From Gnetum montanum (Eukaryota; Streptophyta; Gnetopsida; Gnetales; Gnetaceae): 64,000 bases of DNA. Position numbers and translations under genes: made by a program. The notes below the pieces were generated by a model, which worked only from the letters and a program-made list of their open reading frames with translations, searched no databases and had not been told where the DNA came from. Where the stretch lies: contig MNCI01008581.1 of NCBI GenBank assembly GCA_015680685.1, positions 1,356,272-1,420,271 of the forward strand. The letters run 5' to 3'. This document shows positions 11,394-22,409 of the stretch, one piece after another (within the stretch, counting starts at the first letter, position 1; every line of letters starts with the position of its first letter).

Positions 11394-11800
11394 TTTTTAC
11401 AAAATTTTATTTGTTACAAGTAGGTATTATAAGGACCGCATAGACTAGGCAGTTGAACAAAATAGGAAACTTTCAACAACTCACAGTACTTGGCAAAGTT
11501 GGCTGAATCTCTTTAAAGTAAGTCATTTGTAGTTTACACACAATGCAATCATTATATTTCACACAACCGCACGCTGCAACAGCACACACACATACTCACA
11601 TTAACTACTGAGTTTATTTGGAGGTATCTAGGCCTTGGTGTTGCTAGAGACCAGCAGGGACCTAAATCCTGTTCGAGGACACTCGTTGGCGGTCTCGTCC
11701 CAAATGGTCACCAACAGTTAGATATGAAAGATTTTGTTTGCATCAAGAGTGTTGAAGAATTGATGCACGTGTAAGTAAAAGTGACAACAACACAAACATC
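11394..11800. other. Stretch without recognisable gene
   Basis: About 400 bases after the gap. It contains a short CA-rich run (near 11580) and a GGTCTCGTCCCAAATGG block that might belong to the leader of the LTR element cut by the gap. I see no coding sequence. Homology to E resumes at its right end. Confidence 0.3.
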
Positions 11801-14030
11801 CAAAGAATAACATGGTAAGTGGAGATAGCAATAGGTAGGGGACTAAGGGTGGGTCCACTAGTAGTAGGGAATTATTTTAGTCCTACTCACTCACTTGCAA
11901 AGCTCAAACATAAGTTACCCAAAACCTAGTTAGGAATTTTTGGTAAGTTTTACTATTGTTGTGATTTTGCCATGTTAGTTGTACTAGAGTTTTGAATGTT
12001 TAGAAAGATTTTCTAGCTAGATGTAGTACTAGGCTTAGATTTAATTTCACTAGTAGTTTAGAGTAATTTTTAAGCTTAGATTTAAAGCTTTGAATTTGAT
12101 TTTGCTGTGGGGATCAAGAACCCCGTATGGTAGCTATGGTACTTGAGGGTTTCTTGGAATTTCTAGATTAACCACTAGAAATCAAGTGCATTCATTGATT
12201 TTCCAATCTATCTTAATGATTTATGGAAAACACATTAAAATCTAGGGTTTGTAATAGATTTTCATAGAAAATTTAAGAAAATGATGGGTTTAACATTGCT
12301 GCTATAGTGCATTAAGTAGTAGTGTAATTAGGATAATAAATGTTGTAATTTTTGCATCATTAGAAGTCAAATTTATTAGATGCATTGGATAACATTTGCA
12401 ATAATGAAGCAAAATCAACATTTTCATGAACAAATTTGTAATTGTTTTTGTAAATATTTAGAAAACATGATTTTGGAAATTTTTCAAAGAACACAACATG
12501 GGAAGGACATGATGTGAAATTTTGATGTGAAAGCAATTTTGCTAAGCACTTAAGTATTGAGGAAAATAAGATGACGTTACATGTCAAAAGTGCTTTATAA
12601 TGTACAATGTTAAAGGTATGCCATTTTTGCCAAACATTATGGAGGAAAAGAGTGACATCCTACAAGGGAAAGGAACAATGTAAAACATCAAGGTTATAGA
12701 CATTTTTATCAAATGCCTAATTTTATTTTAATACCTCATGTTAATTTATATCAATGAAAAATCTAAAAAACTATTCTACATGATAAAGCAAAAGAAAAGT
12801 CTTTTGAAGATATTTTTGCTAAACACCTAAGAATTAAGAAGCATGAAAGTGACATCTTATGTCAAAGTTATGCTTTCAACTTAGAACATTAGAGTTATGA
12901 ATTAGAAATAAATGCATCATGTACAAAACTTGAGAAAGGATCAATGTGAGATTGACATAACCTATAACATTAGAGGTGGTAGCCCTTTGATGTCAATATC
13001 AAAGGCTAGAGAAAAGGTTGGGTTCTCAGTGTCTAACAACATTGATAAACTCTAGAAGAAAATAACTCGTGATGCAGAAGTAGAAAAGAAGGGAATTTTG
13101 GAGAGTATATCCAGAACTATGGAAAAAGGATAAGCATCAAGAAAGAGAAAACTCCTTTCTAAGTAGAAAATCTCATTCAATACTGTACAACTCAAAGTCT
13201 CCTAAGAGTAATTAGAGGCATGAATAAGTAAGTGTTCTTATGAGAGCTTTTTCATTTTTTGCTATTTTTATGCTAAGTGTCAGTAACACAATGTAGTTTT
13301 TGATTTTAACATCACTAGAAAACTACATGATACTAACATTGGAACATGAAGTAGAAAGGTTGCATTCTAGCCTTCCTTAAATTTCCAAAGGGTAAAAGGA
13401 GGGTATGAGCTAAGAAGAAACAAATTTCTTACATGACTTATTTTTAGTAGAGGAAAACAAAGGGGACGAAGAAAGTATATCTTTTTCTGAAAACTTCGAT
13501 TTAAACCTCATTGAAATAGGTTAAAAAGAATAAGAACATGGAAAGAGAGGAAGGGGTAAAGCTCCTAGAATTTGAGATCCCTCCTCCACCTCCAAAAGAC
13601 ATTGCTCTACCACTAAGTAAACTAGTTTTGAGTGATGTGAAGTTTGTAAGTGGATCAAGGAGGTGCCAAGTTCCAAGTTGTCCACATCATATGGTAATTG
13701 TGAATGATGTTGTATTAAAATTTTGTATGTTAATTATATTGATATTAAAAAATATTTAATAATTTTCTTCTCTTTCTTAGAGATGAAAAAAATCTAATCT
13801 TACGTAAAAGATAAGAAAATGATGTTGGAAGACTTGATAGAGGATCTAGAGACAAAGTTAAAACTAATGTCCCTAAGAAAAGGTAAGTTAGAAACATTAT
13901 TATAGTAGAATAATGTTCATTATTAGAGGCAAAGAATATGGCATTCTCTTATTTGGTGTGAAGATATAAAAATCAAGTTAGATAAGGATTAGGTTACATT
14001 CCATGATCTAGCAATAAATGTAGATAAGCA
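11800..14030 (+). pseudogene. Gene antisense to element D, with splice-like signals
   Basis: Plus-strand gene relic opposite to D's pol, collinear with 52500-55215 of element E. Readable coding blocks occur at 12960-13227 (G-G-x-P-L-x-S motif, then acidic helix), 13540-13693 (ending in a proline-rich P-P-P-P-K stretch) and 13781-13880 (K/E-rich helix). Between them are intron-like segments bounded by GTAAGT...TAG (13228-13318) and GTAATT...TTTCTTAG (13694-13780), at the same places in E. A weaker one is 13883-13926, at 44 bp too short for a typical plant intron. The product would be a coiled-coil-rich protein of unknown role. A ~1.7 kb part present in E (52440-54110) is missing here. It is cut at 14030 by element H. 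Confidence 0.5.
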
Positions 14031-14760
14031 TGCTATGCTACAAAGCACAACAAGGCATGCGGATGGTTGTGAAACATCAATGCACTTCACCTAATTGGAC
14101 TGTTGGCACACATCTCCAGATGCTGACGATGCAATTATGGCATGGCAGGCACATAGTTACAGCATGGCAGGCTCACATTACAATGGTCATGCAAGTCCAA
14201 CGATCATGCATGGCACATGCACCACAAACAAGTTAATGTGGGCCCAAGGCATGTGGCGTCCAAACTACCCCTTTTGCATGCCCTTGGTCGTATAAATACC
14301 CTGGAAAATAGCATTCAAAGGGTTTGGAATTTTTTGAATTCTAAAAACTTCTTCTCTCTCTAGCATTGTAACATCAAGAATTGTAAGCTCTCTGTTTGAC
14401 GCTACAAACAATTAGCATTTTCAGCTGACATTTTTTCCACCCTCCTTCTACCATCTTGGTAGAATCTTTGCATTATCAACACCTAAGTCCATGCTCAAGC
14501 ACACAGCTTGTTTTGCTCTACACGTTCTAGTTACTCTTGGGATCTCTGCACTCCACCATGCTATGCAACCGACTGTATCCTCCTTGACAGAGCAAACTTG
14601 TAGCTGCAGAGCGGTGCATTTTTCTAACTACATTTTACTTTGTTTCTTGCTTATTATTGTGTTTTGCACTGTTCTTTCTGCTTTATTTACTTTCAAGCAT
14701 TACTTCGTATTTTCATTCTCGTTTCAAAATATATGTTGCAAAAGGCTATATAGATGCTGA
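14031..14760 (+). mobile_element. 5' LTR of element H (approximate 3' edge)
   Basis: Homology of D with E stops at about 14030 and a new, GC-richer sequence begins with TGCTATGCTAC, taken as the LTR start. It has U3-like direct repeats (CATGGCAGGC at about 14141 and 14164), a TATAAATA box at 14291-14298, a pyrimidine-rich leader with CTTCTTCTCTCTC, and a T-rich end. No clear primer-binding site was found, so the right edge is a guess. No matching 3' LTR exists before 22410. Short ORFs here are not genes. Confidence 0.5.
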
Positions 14761-14969
14761 TTAAGTCCCTGTATGATCGACCAGACTGTTTAGGATGCCC
14801 CGTATCTGCACATACCCAGCATGGCCCTCCTGTGGGTACGAGGTCAAGACTGTCGCACCCGTCGACCCCTTGGTTTTCTTCAGCCGCTGATGTTTTTGGT
14901 CACTACAGTTTTTTGGAGCTAGAAGGAGGGAGTTTTGGTGCCTTTTCTATGTGTCATGGTAGTTATTTG

Positions 14970-15795
14970 AGCCTTCTGCACCCTGATACGCATTAGCATA
15001 AATGTGACACCCTTTCGCGGTTGTTTATGCTTTATGTGGTGTAGGTCGGTCACCTCGACGATTCCTTGGAAGCCCTATAGAACACAAGGCCTTCGATTGC
15101 CAGCTAGCTTGCCCATCTTATGATTATCTTGCATGCGTTCTGTACCCCATCTCGCGTGGTATAGGTCGATCGCTTCGATGGTCCCTTGGGAATCTTGCGA
15201 GACACAAAGCCTTCTTGATCGCTAGTTAGCTATCTCATCTTACGGTAGTCTTGTAAGCCTTCTACACCCTGATACGCATTAACGTAGACTTGACACCCAT
15301 CTGTGGTTGTTTATGCATCATGTGGTGTAGATCGGTTGCCTTGACAGTTCCTCGAGAATCCTACAAGACATAAAGCCTCTGACTACTAGTTGAATTTCCT
15401 TCCTTTCTTATGGTAGTCTTGCATGCGTTCTGTACCCCATCTCGCATGGTACAGAGCGGTCGCTTCAACAGTCCCTCGAGGATCCTGCGAGACGTAAAGC
15501 CTTCTTGATCGCTAGTCAGCTTGCCCATTTTACAGTAGTCTTGCATGCGTTCTATACCCCATCTCGCATGGCACAGAGCAGTCTCTTCGATGGTCCCTTG
15601 GGGATCCTGTGAGATGCAAAGCCTTGTTGGTTGCTAGCTAGCTTTCCCGTCTTACGGTAGTTTTGCACACGTTCAACACCCTATCATACATTGGCATAAA
15701 CGTGACACCCTTTGTGGTTGTTTATGCCTTGTGTGGTGTAGGTCGGTCACCTCAACGGTTCCTCTGGAATCCGGCAAGATGTAAAACCTTTCTTT
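14970..15795 (+). repeat. Composite tandem repeat in the leader of element H
   Basis: Six units, each starting near a CGTTC/CCTTCTGCACCC word and containing CACCTCGACGGTTCCTTG-like and AAGCCTTCTTGATCGCTAG-like blocks. Two unit types alternate. Long units of about 125-170 bp contain ACGCATTAGCATAAACGTGACACC plus TTGTTTATGC; short units of about 121 bp contain CCCATCTCGC instead. The order is long, short, long, short, short, long. The array lies between LTR and gag, in the untranslated leader. Tandem repeats are known in Tat elements mostly in the 3' UTR. Confidence 0.85.
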
Positions 15796-15912
15796 TTTGC
15801 TATTTTTCGATTTCCTTGTTTGTTCACACTCTTTTGCATAACGTTTGCACTTTTTTGCATAATTACTTGCTTAAAAATGGCTTTTTAAACTACCACTATT
15901 AACACCTTCAAC

Positions 15913-18780
15913 TTGGAGGTGCCCATCACGTTTGAAGGCACGACTGGTGCCAAACAACCGTTGAACCCAATGCTAGAAACACATTGTTTCCTCAGGATCC
16001 AAAACCAAGGACCTGAGGGATTAGCCCAGCAACATGAGTGTTACAACTTCCTTTGTGTAAAGGTTCAGGCAAACTTGCCTTTGGATGTACATAAGCTCAA
16101 AAGCAAATGCAGCTTCGAGTTCACGTACTATGATGGGAAGGAGTTTGTTCCCACTCCCGATGTTTCCATACCTTTGACACAGACAAATCAAAGGCTGCTG
16201 AACTAGCTGATCCAGTTGGCTCGGCTTAGGGAGAAACAGGACACAGCATCCAACTAGGATGATGCCTTTCAAGATGGACAGGAGGAACTCGATTCCCAAT
16301 CTGACGAGGGAGGTCAAGCCAACCCCGTTCCTATCCCTCCTACCCAGTTCTTTTGGGCCAACCCATTGTTTGTTACCGCTCCCTTCGCCATCACGCCTAC
16401 ACTTCCGTAGCCTACAATTACGACTGCAATGGGTAACCACACCACATTTTCGATGTATCATCACCCTTATTCCCTTGTTGCATTTACAGCAACTGTGCCT
16501 CTGCAAGCTCTTCATCAGCACATTTCTGTAGCACATAACATGCCAATCATGGCTACCCTGCTACATGTCCACACTGTACCCACTTTGCAATCGCACATAA
16601 CTTCCATGTCAATTCCTACACTCGTGTCTATTCCACCCATGGTGGGGGGCCCAGGCCCGCCCACATGGTGAACCCTGTTTGCTTCTTTGCCTATTCTACA
16701 ACGATCGCAGATGTCTCACTATGTTCGCCCTCAGACCTACCAAACCTCGCAAATGGTACATCCTAACACGGGGCCATGGTTTGTTCCATCGGTGAACCAA
16801 CAGTCTATCTGTCGGCTCAACCTGCAGTTGCTACTCTAACAGCACTGCCTACCAGGTGGTGTACAGTGCAAGCAGCACTGTTACCGGGAGTAGTCCCAAC
16901 AACAACACCGATGGGTCAAGCCGCTACCCCCAGCATGCCACAGGTTGGGGGTTGCCCCTGCAGCCCCCCAACTGTCTACAATGTCGCTAGGTCTGGATCA
17001 AGCATTTCAGCTCATCCAGACCCTCACTAAGGAAATAAAACACCTTAAAGCTATTGGATTTGACACGGTACAAGTCATGGACTTTTATCATGATGACCTC
17101 GTTAGCCCTGCAATCCCTGCTTTGACGTTACCCCCAGGGATGTCTCTCTCGCACTTCACAAAGTACGATTAGCAGGGAGATCCAAACACGCATCTGGTCA
17201 CCTTCAAGTCTGAGTCTTTGCTATTGCAATAATGGTCACACATGATCATTCATGTCTTCGCCACGTCCCTAGCTGGGAAAGCCCTTGATTGGTACCGTGC
17301 GTTGCCACATTCATCTAGTTTAACTTTGGAAGAACTCCTGACCCAGTTCATGACATGCTTCAAGTACAAATTGTAGCCAGAAACCACGTTGGATCAGTTG
17401 ATGAGCATGAAGAAAGATCTGCTAGAACCAGTCCAAAAGTTCATTCAATGTTGGAGCGCAACCCTTAACAAAATCCGTGAGCCTATCACGGAGGCCCACT
17501 TGTTGGTTGTCTTTAAGGGCGCAGTGAATGACTTCATCAAGTCCAAACTATACTACCTCGCTCCTCGCTCTCTTAGTCAGGCTTTCGCTCAAACTAAGAG
17601 CATACAGGATGTAGCCGAGGTGAGCAAAGACCCGGCCTACATTGCTTACAAAAACACCTTTGCAAAGAAGGACAAGAGAAAGGCCCCTACAACCACAGTG
17701 GCCACAATGGCAACCGAGGCCAAGCCCAAACCTAGCAACAGTGGTAGTAAGAATTGCAAGAAACTAGCCATACCTGCGGCTAACCCCGTACCCAAGTAGG
17801 GCCATGTGCCGCAACCTACTACCCCTATGCCCGAGACATCTGCACAACCCAAATCCAAATTTGAGCGTAAAGACCACTCAAAGTACACTCCACTGCCTCT
17901 AAAGCCTTCGGAGCTTCTGAAATAATTGCTGGTAGCGGGATACATCCAACACAAGCAGATGTCGGAAGAAGCAAACGCATGACATCAACACTACTACGAG
18001 CTCCTTAGGAACCCCTCTTTGGCCCTGCCCAATGAGCTTGCAGTTCCTAGGGGTTTTAGGCTAGACAGGTTTTGTGACTACCACCAATAGTGTGGTCACA
18101 GCACGGATTATTTTCTAGCATTGCAGGATGACATCCAAAGATTAATCGACCAGGGAAAACTGGTGCTGGACAAAAGCAAACCAGTACGCCTTGAAAACCA
18201 ATCTATGTATGTCTACATGGATCCCCTCAATGCTAACAATTCTGGTTACGTCATCAATGCTATCAGCATTGACAGTGATCCCAGGCCACCCCAATAGCCA
18301 TTTGTGGTCCGCGTGCCTCAACGTAGTGCACCAGCACCACCAATGGTTGGTCCAAGCTCGTAGCAGCCGTTCGTCCTGAAAGTCCCACCACGGGCGTCCA
18401 CCTTTGTGCTGCCAGCAGGTGGGGCCACATGGTCCCGTTAGCTAACACCTCTAGCTCCATTCATCATCAGGAGTCCGATGCCTTTGACGACCCCTATTGC
18501 ACACAAAAAAGTTAAATAGCCTCCTCGCCTCGCAAGGCGAGATGTCCACTTTGTGGACGAGACGTCAAAGGGAAGTACCGTCAAAGGTACACCCAATCCT
18601 ACGTCTTCACCCCTTGCATCTGTACCTTTGCCATAAAAAATGAAGGTTGACATGACTACGTAGCCTGCATCACCCTGTCAATAAGGATCTGAACCTAGAT
18701 CTGAGGTCACCTCTCCTTGGGAGATTCATCTTCTGGGATGAATCGAAGAGGAAGAAAGTGTCAAACAAGGGGGCAGCCAA
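15913..18780 (+). pseudogene. Gag of Ty3/Gypsy (Tat-type) element H
   Basis: Begins MEVPITFEG at 15913. After a variable Pro/Gln/Thr-rich part with frameshifts (16200-16950), the conserved gag domain is at about 17130-17560: SLSHFTKYD, H-L-V-T-F, LAGKALDWYRALP, EELLTQFM, L-x-P-V-Q-K-F-I-Q-C-W. This is the retrotransposon gag core that forms the virus-like particle. A Lys/Pro-rich basic tail follows (17650-17800), then a second, less conserved part reading to about 18780 (RLDRFCDYHQ, C-G-H, IQRLIDQGKL: a degenerate zinc-knuckle region). Several in-frame TAG stops. A minus-strand frame at 16021-16536 is a shadow of this coding sequence. Confidence 0.8.
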
Positions 18781-18843
18781 GACTTCTTGGACACCCTCAC
18801 CTAGGTCAGGTAAGCTCTAAAGTAGAAAAATACTACACTATGC

Positions 18844-19690
18844 TTGTACAGCTTAATCATGACATCTGTACCTCACCATGAGGCTCTAATTTGCATGTTA
18901 ACGGCAATCCTAGTCGATGAGAACATTCCAGTGGAAGAGGAAGTGATCCATGCGGTTATGTTTCCCTCTGTACCTACAGAACCCATGCCACCTCAATTAA
19001 CTTTTAGTGATGACATCATTAGGGAAGATCTCGAAGGGGGTCAGGTGACTACGGTGCCTCTCTTCATCATAATTTGGGTCAGCCACCACCGGATCCGAAG
19101 GATACACATTGATGATGGGGCTACCAGAAACGTCATTCCCTTCCCTATTGTAGATAAGTTGTGATTGGTCAACCAGATCAAACCCACAATGACATCATGT
19201 CTAAGGTCCTTCAACGGGGAACACATCCTGGTGAAAGGCATAGTTCATGTAAACTTGGTAGTAGGGGACTAGTTCCCCACAAATGCAACATTTATCATGG
19301 TCGAGGAGATGCCCAGGTTTAACCTGATCTTGGGAAGATCATTGTTAGCACAACTTAGGACTGTCTCCTTGCCCATACACTAGGAAATCCACTTACCATA
19401 CGTAGGCAGGGAGGTGGTGATTTGTGGTGACAAAGTAGCAACGCAAGCAATTAGCAACGTATACATGGAGCAAGGCTTAGAGGTCACAACCTATGAGAAC
19501 AAAACGCTTGCTCATGCATACATCAACCATCCAACGGGAGAATCGGCCCAACAAGCCGACCTCCAAATTGAAAATGCATTGGTTGAGTTGCCCTTCCAAG
19601 CGGGGGGCAGTGATGTGAACGAGGGCACTGGTGAAACACCTCAGCCTTACGTTCAGATCAACCCACGACGTGTTAAGAGGTAGCTATGGA
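18844..19690 (+). pseudogene. Retroviral-type aspartic protease, element H
   Basis: The core is at 19060-19350: a strand ending IHIDDGATRNVIPF, where DDG stands in the place of the catalytic D-S/T-G triad, then a central strand region, and LILGRSLLAQ, the G-R-x-W/L flap-following motif. This enzyme matures gag-pol. The frame continues to 19683 and ends R-V-K-R-stop. In the family RT should follow within a few hundred bases, but here no RT, RNase H or integrase is found. Instead short repeats and then a gene on the other strand begin. In-frame stops at 19162 and 19270. Confidence 0.75.
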
Positions 19691-19725
19691 TAGCATAGCA
19701 GCCGTAACATACTATCTCTTTTGGC

Positions 19726-19858
19726 AATGACCTGAAATGGCCTAAAACTAGCATTGTTACTTTTCTCTTTGTTAACATATAATCCGCTTGGCATGTTAAG
19801 CAACGGCTTGAAATGGCCTAAAACTAGCAATGGCCCGAAACGGCCTAAAACTAGCATA
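19726..19858 (+). repeat. Three copies of a ~28 bp direct repeat after the protease of H
   Basis: The block TGAAATGGCCTAAAACTAGCA occurs at about 19731 and 19808 and, with CGAAACGG, at about 19835. The last two copies are adjacent, the first is about 75 bases away. No coding value. They sit in the short non-coding gap between the protease stop and the end of the antisense gene and may mark a deletion or recombination point. Confidence 0.8.
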
Positions 19859-21265
19859 TGAGAGCATGAAAACTTTACATGATACACAAGTTAATGCAAA
19901 ATCAATTTCTTTTCTGAAGTTTCTTCATTTTATGCAAAACCTTCACCTATTGACAATGTTTGCAAAATTTCAACATTTCAAAATTTCAAAAATTTCAAAA
20001 AGAAAATCCCATGTTGTCATGGGTTATCTCTACTTGCATCACCTTCGCTGGTCACCTCCGCTTCATTTACTTGTGCATCGTCCTCCCCTGCGTTGCCTTG
20101 TACGGGTTTGTCATTCCTTCCCTATACGGGCCTTGCACCCTCATCTGGAGCCTGCATCGCAGGAATGAAGTAGTCAGTTAGGGCAACAAATGCAAACTAC
20201 AACATAGCATGAGCATCTACACAGTAAAGTGACTAACTTGATTAAGGCCTGCATCGGTCTCAAAAGGTATTTGGTCTAGACCAAGCCTGAGGCAAAGCCA
20301 GACCTCATCTGTTGTGATGTCCATCCAACGCCTATTGCTAGGTTCAACATTCGTAGCAGCGGCTCACTCCCTTTCCATAGTCGTCCATTCTAGGGGTCCT
20401 GGGGAAAGGGAGGTGATTGCGGTCTCTCCTATAGGAAGGTTCACATTCAAGTCAGGAGATTTCGTAACCTTCACCTGCTCTTTAACTTAGCGTAGGCCTC
20501 AGAAGTGTCGATGGCATTCACAAATGCTTCATATGTGAATGCCTTCACAATAGCGCCTTTGTACAATTTTTGATGGGTCTCATTCTCCAGCTTGTACATA
20601 TGTTTGTGGTATCTCTGGGTTTTCCCCCATTCAAAAACCTTGATGCTGATATCTATCATGTCTTGACACTTCTAGGTTAGCAAGTCCATCTACATTTTTT
20701 GTTCGACTATCTTACATGTGGATTCAACGTTTTGACACACAATAGTCCAAAACCTGGCATAGTCATCTACAGCCTTGCGCTAGTCCTCAGAATCAAGGTT
20801 ACGATTTATGAGGAACTCATTTCTCGACCTGAGATCCTCCACCTCAGAGACCAGGTTAGCCTTTGTTTGCTCAGCCCTTTGGACCCATTTCCACAAGTCC
20901 TTGTTGACATGCTTATACTCCCACAGGGAGCATGCTGAGTGTAAGATGCACTTGTAAGCCTCATCGAACATACGACAAGACACCTCGATCATGTCAGGTG
21001 AGAGTGTAGGCATGGTGCCAACTTTCATAAGTTGTTTCGGGTCCCATTTGAGCCAAGAGGTTGCCTTGACATGAAGAGCATAGTAATCACATTAACATAG
21101 AAAAATCAATGAACTCAAAATTTTTTAGCATAACATAAGAGCACTTAATACCACTACTTACCCATGTTAGGGTCTGCCTGTTATAGGCATTTGATCATTT
21201 CGTCGACAAGTCCCTACATGAACGCAAACTTGTCAAGGATCTCAGCCCATGACTCCACACGGATC

Positions 21266-21285
21266 GGGGGGGGGGGGGGGGGGGG
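21266..21285. repeat. Run of 20 G
   Basis: A 20-base G homopolymer inside the antisense gene. On the minus strand it encodes a proline run (V-G-P-P-P-P-P-P-P). Its length may be unreliable in the assembly, and it will shift the apparent frame. Confidence 0.9.
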
Positions 21286-21765
21286 TCCTACAGCATCAGC
21301 AATAGCACCTGTTACATGACTAAGCATATCAGCAGTGGCCAAAATGGACCATGATAAGGCAGATGTATTGCCAAACTCACTAGCGTCCGGCTACGACCTT
21401 TCTTCTTACCGATGCAGAATGATGGCGGTAGCCTTTGTGGAAGGGCCTGCCAAGTCCATACAAGTCCTTTCTTCATGTACTGGTGCCTTTCCTTTCAAGA
21501 GACCAGCATCTTTTTTATTCAAGGGAGGTGCCTCTTCATTGATAGGAGGAGGCTCCCTAATGACAAGAGCCCTTGCCCTAGAGACAGGAGCTCCCTTATT
21601 CTTGATCAGGCCCCTTTCCTCCAAGACTGGGGCCTCCGTATCTTCATTCATCGCCCTTGTCCTAAGGGCTGACACTTCCTCATCGCCTTCTTCTTCTTCT
21701 TCTTCTTCCTCTACTAGCAAAGAAGCATGATTGCATTAGTCCAAAACAAATTAGCTCTAAGCAGA

Positions 21766-21807
21766 TGCTACGCTACACTACACAGCCTAGTGTGGTATAG
21801 CGTAGCA
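21766..21807. repeat. Hairpin (18-bp arms, 6-base loop) inside an antisense-gene intron
   Basis: TGCTACGCTACACTACAC at 21766-21783 pairs with 21790-21807 with two mismatches across the loop AGCCTA. It lies in the proposed 131 bp intron. It could be a tiny inverted-repeat element or an RNA structure. The sequence TGCTAYGCTAC also opens the LTR of H at 14031. Confidence 0.75.
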
Positions 21808-22409
21808 AACAACAACAAAGTAAACATTACACAAAAGAATTTACTGACAGGGGGTTGCATCCTTTAAAGCTTAAGTAGCAATCTTCACCCCTCCTCTTCC
21901 TCCACATGAAGGGTTTCCCTGGCTGGGGGAGGCCTCTTCCTTTACAACTCCTTGGGTACAGTCTCGTCTATGAGACATTTCCCCTGCGTCACGCTACCAG
22001 CTATAACGGGAGGCGTCTCTCCCACGCTGTCTTGGCCACGAATGTTGTGAGCCACTCGATCCTTGGTCGTTATAGACAACAACTCCTCAATTATTTCTAG
22101 GGGATCTTGGGCTCGTGTGGTCTAGAGGATTTGTCAAATCCATGGCTTGAAAATCTAGTTGCGATCTCACATGGCCTAGACTCCATTCTCTTGAACCACC
22201 AGGAACTCCATGAAGCACTTCAAAAAGCCTATGTAAAAGGCATAGTGTATGTTGGAGCGGGACTCCATTTTTTCATGGAGTCCCAAAATCTCAGCTTTCA
22301 AGACCTTACATAGGAACCTAGCCTAGTTGTAATGGACCCCTTCTTCCATAACCTCCCACATTATCCAGGCCTGCTCGAGCCCCAGGACCTTTTCTTGGGT
22401 AAGTAGTTC

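Larger units (their letters stand above)
8260..11800. other. 3.5 kb block inserted in element D, carrying host-gene-like fragments
   Basis: Alignment between D and E is good up to about 8255 (E 51370) and resumes at about 11810 (E 51440). The ~3.5 kb between them is therefore extra to D. It holds a WEB-like fragment (plus), a PPR-like fragment (minus), an unassigned acidic ORF piece, an LTR-like stretch with a TATA box and an assembly gap. Parts of 9400-10200 are visibly richer in G+C than their surroundings. It could be a transposon that captured gene pieces or a pile of separate insertions; I could not find matching ends. Confidence 0.5.
20017..22400 (-). pseudogene. Intron-containing gene antisense to element H
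   Basis: Minus-strand gene relic. A 5' block (about 22400-21850) has L-G-L-E-Q-A-W-I-M-W-E and similar helices. After a probable intron (about 21844-21714) comes a run of eight Glu and an acidic/Ala-Pro-rich part, a proline run encoded by the G20 tract, then RVESWAEILDKFAFM. After an intron 21161-21065 (GTAAGT...TCAAG) comes a long helical exon at 21064-20238 with PKQLMKVGTMPTLSPDMIEV and heptad-rich stretches (AEQTKANLVSEVEDLRSRN). After an intron 20237-20152 (GTTAGT...ATGCAG) an acidic C-terminus ends D-N-P-stop at 20017-20019. One single-base frameshift lies near 20472. The last intron keeps frame; the middle one is off by one base. Unknown protein; coiled coil likely. Confidence 0.6.

Noticed and set aside
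11102-11443. 113-residue ORF
   Set aside because: It spans the N gap, so the frame is meaningless.
16021-16536. 171-residue minus-strand ORF, one of the longest in the window
   Set aside because: It lies opposite the gag coding sequence of H, where the plus frames carry family motifs. The minus frame shows no recognisable domain and looks like a shadow.
17646-17954. 102-residue minus-strand ORF with a glycine/valine-rich, membrane-like stretch
   Set aside because: Shadow of the Lys/Pro/Thr-rich basic tail of gag in H.
19981-20005. AAATTTCAAAAATTTCAAAAAG micro-repeat
   Set aside because: Simple A/T-rich slippage next to the end of the antisense gene; no further structure.
21688-21708. (TTC)n microsatellite
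   Set aside because: It is the codon repeat for the acidic run of the antisense gene and needs no separate explanation.
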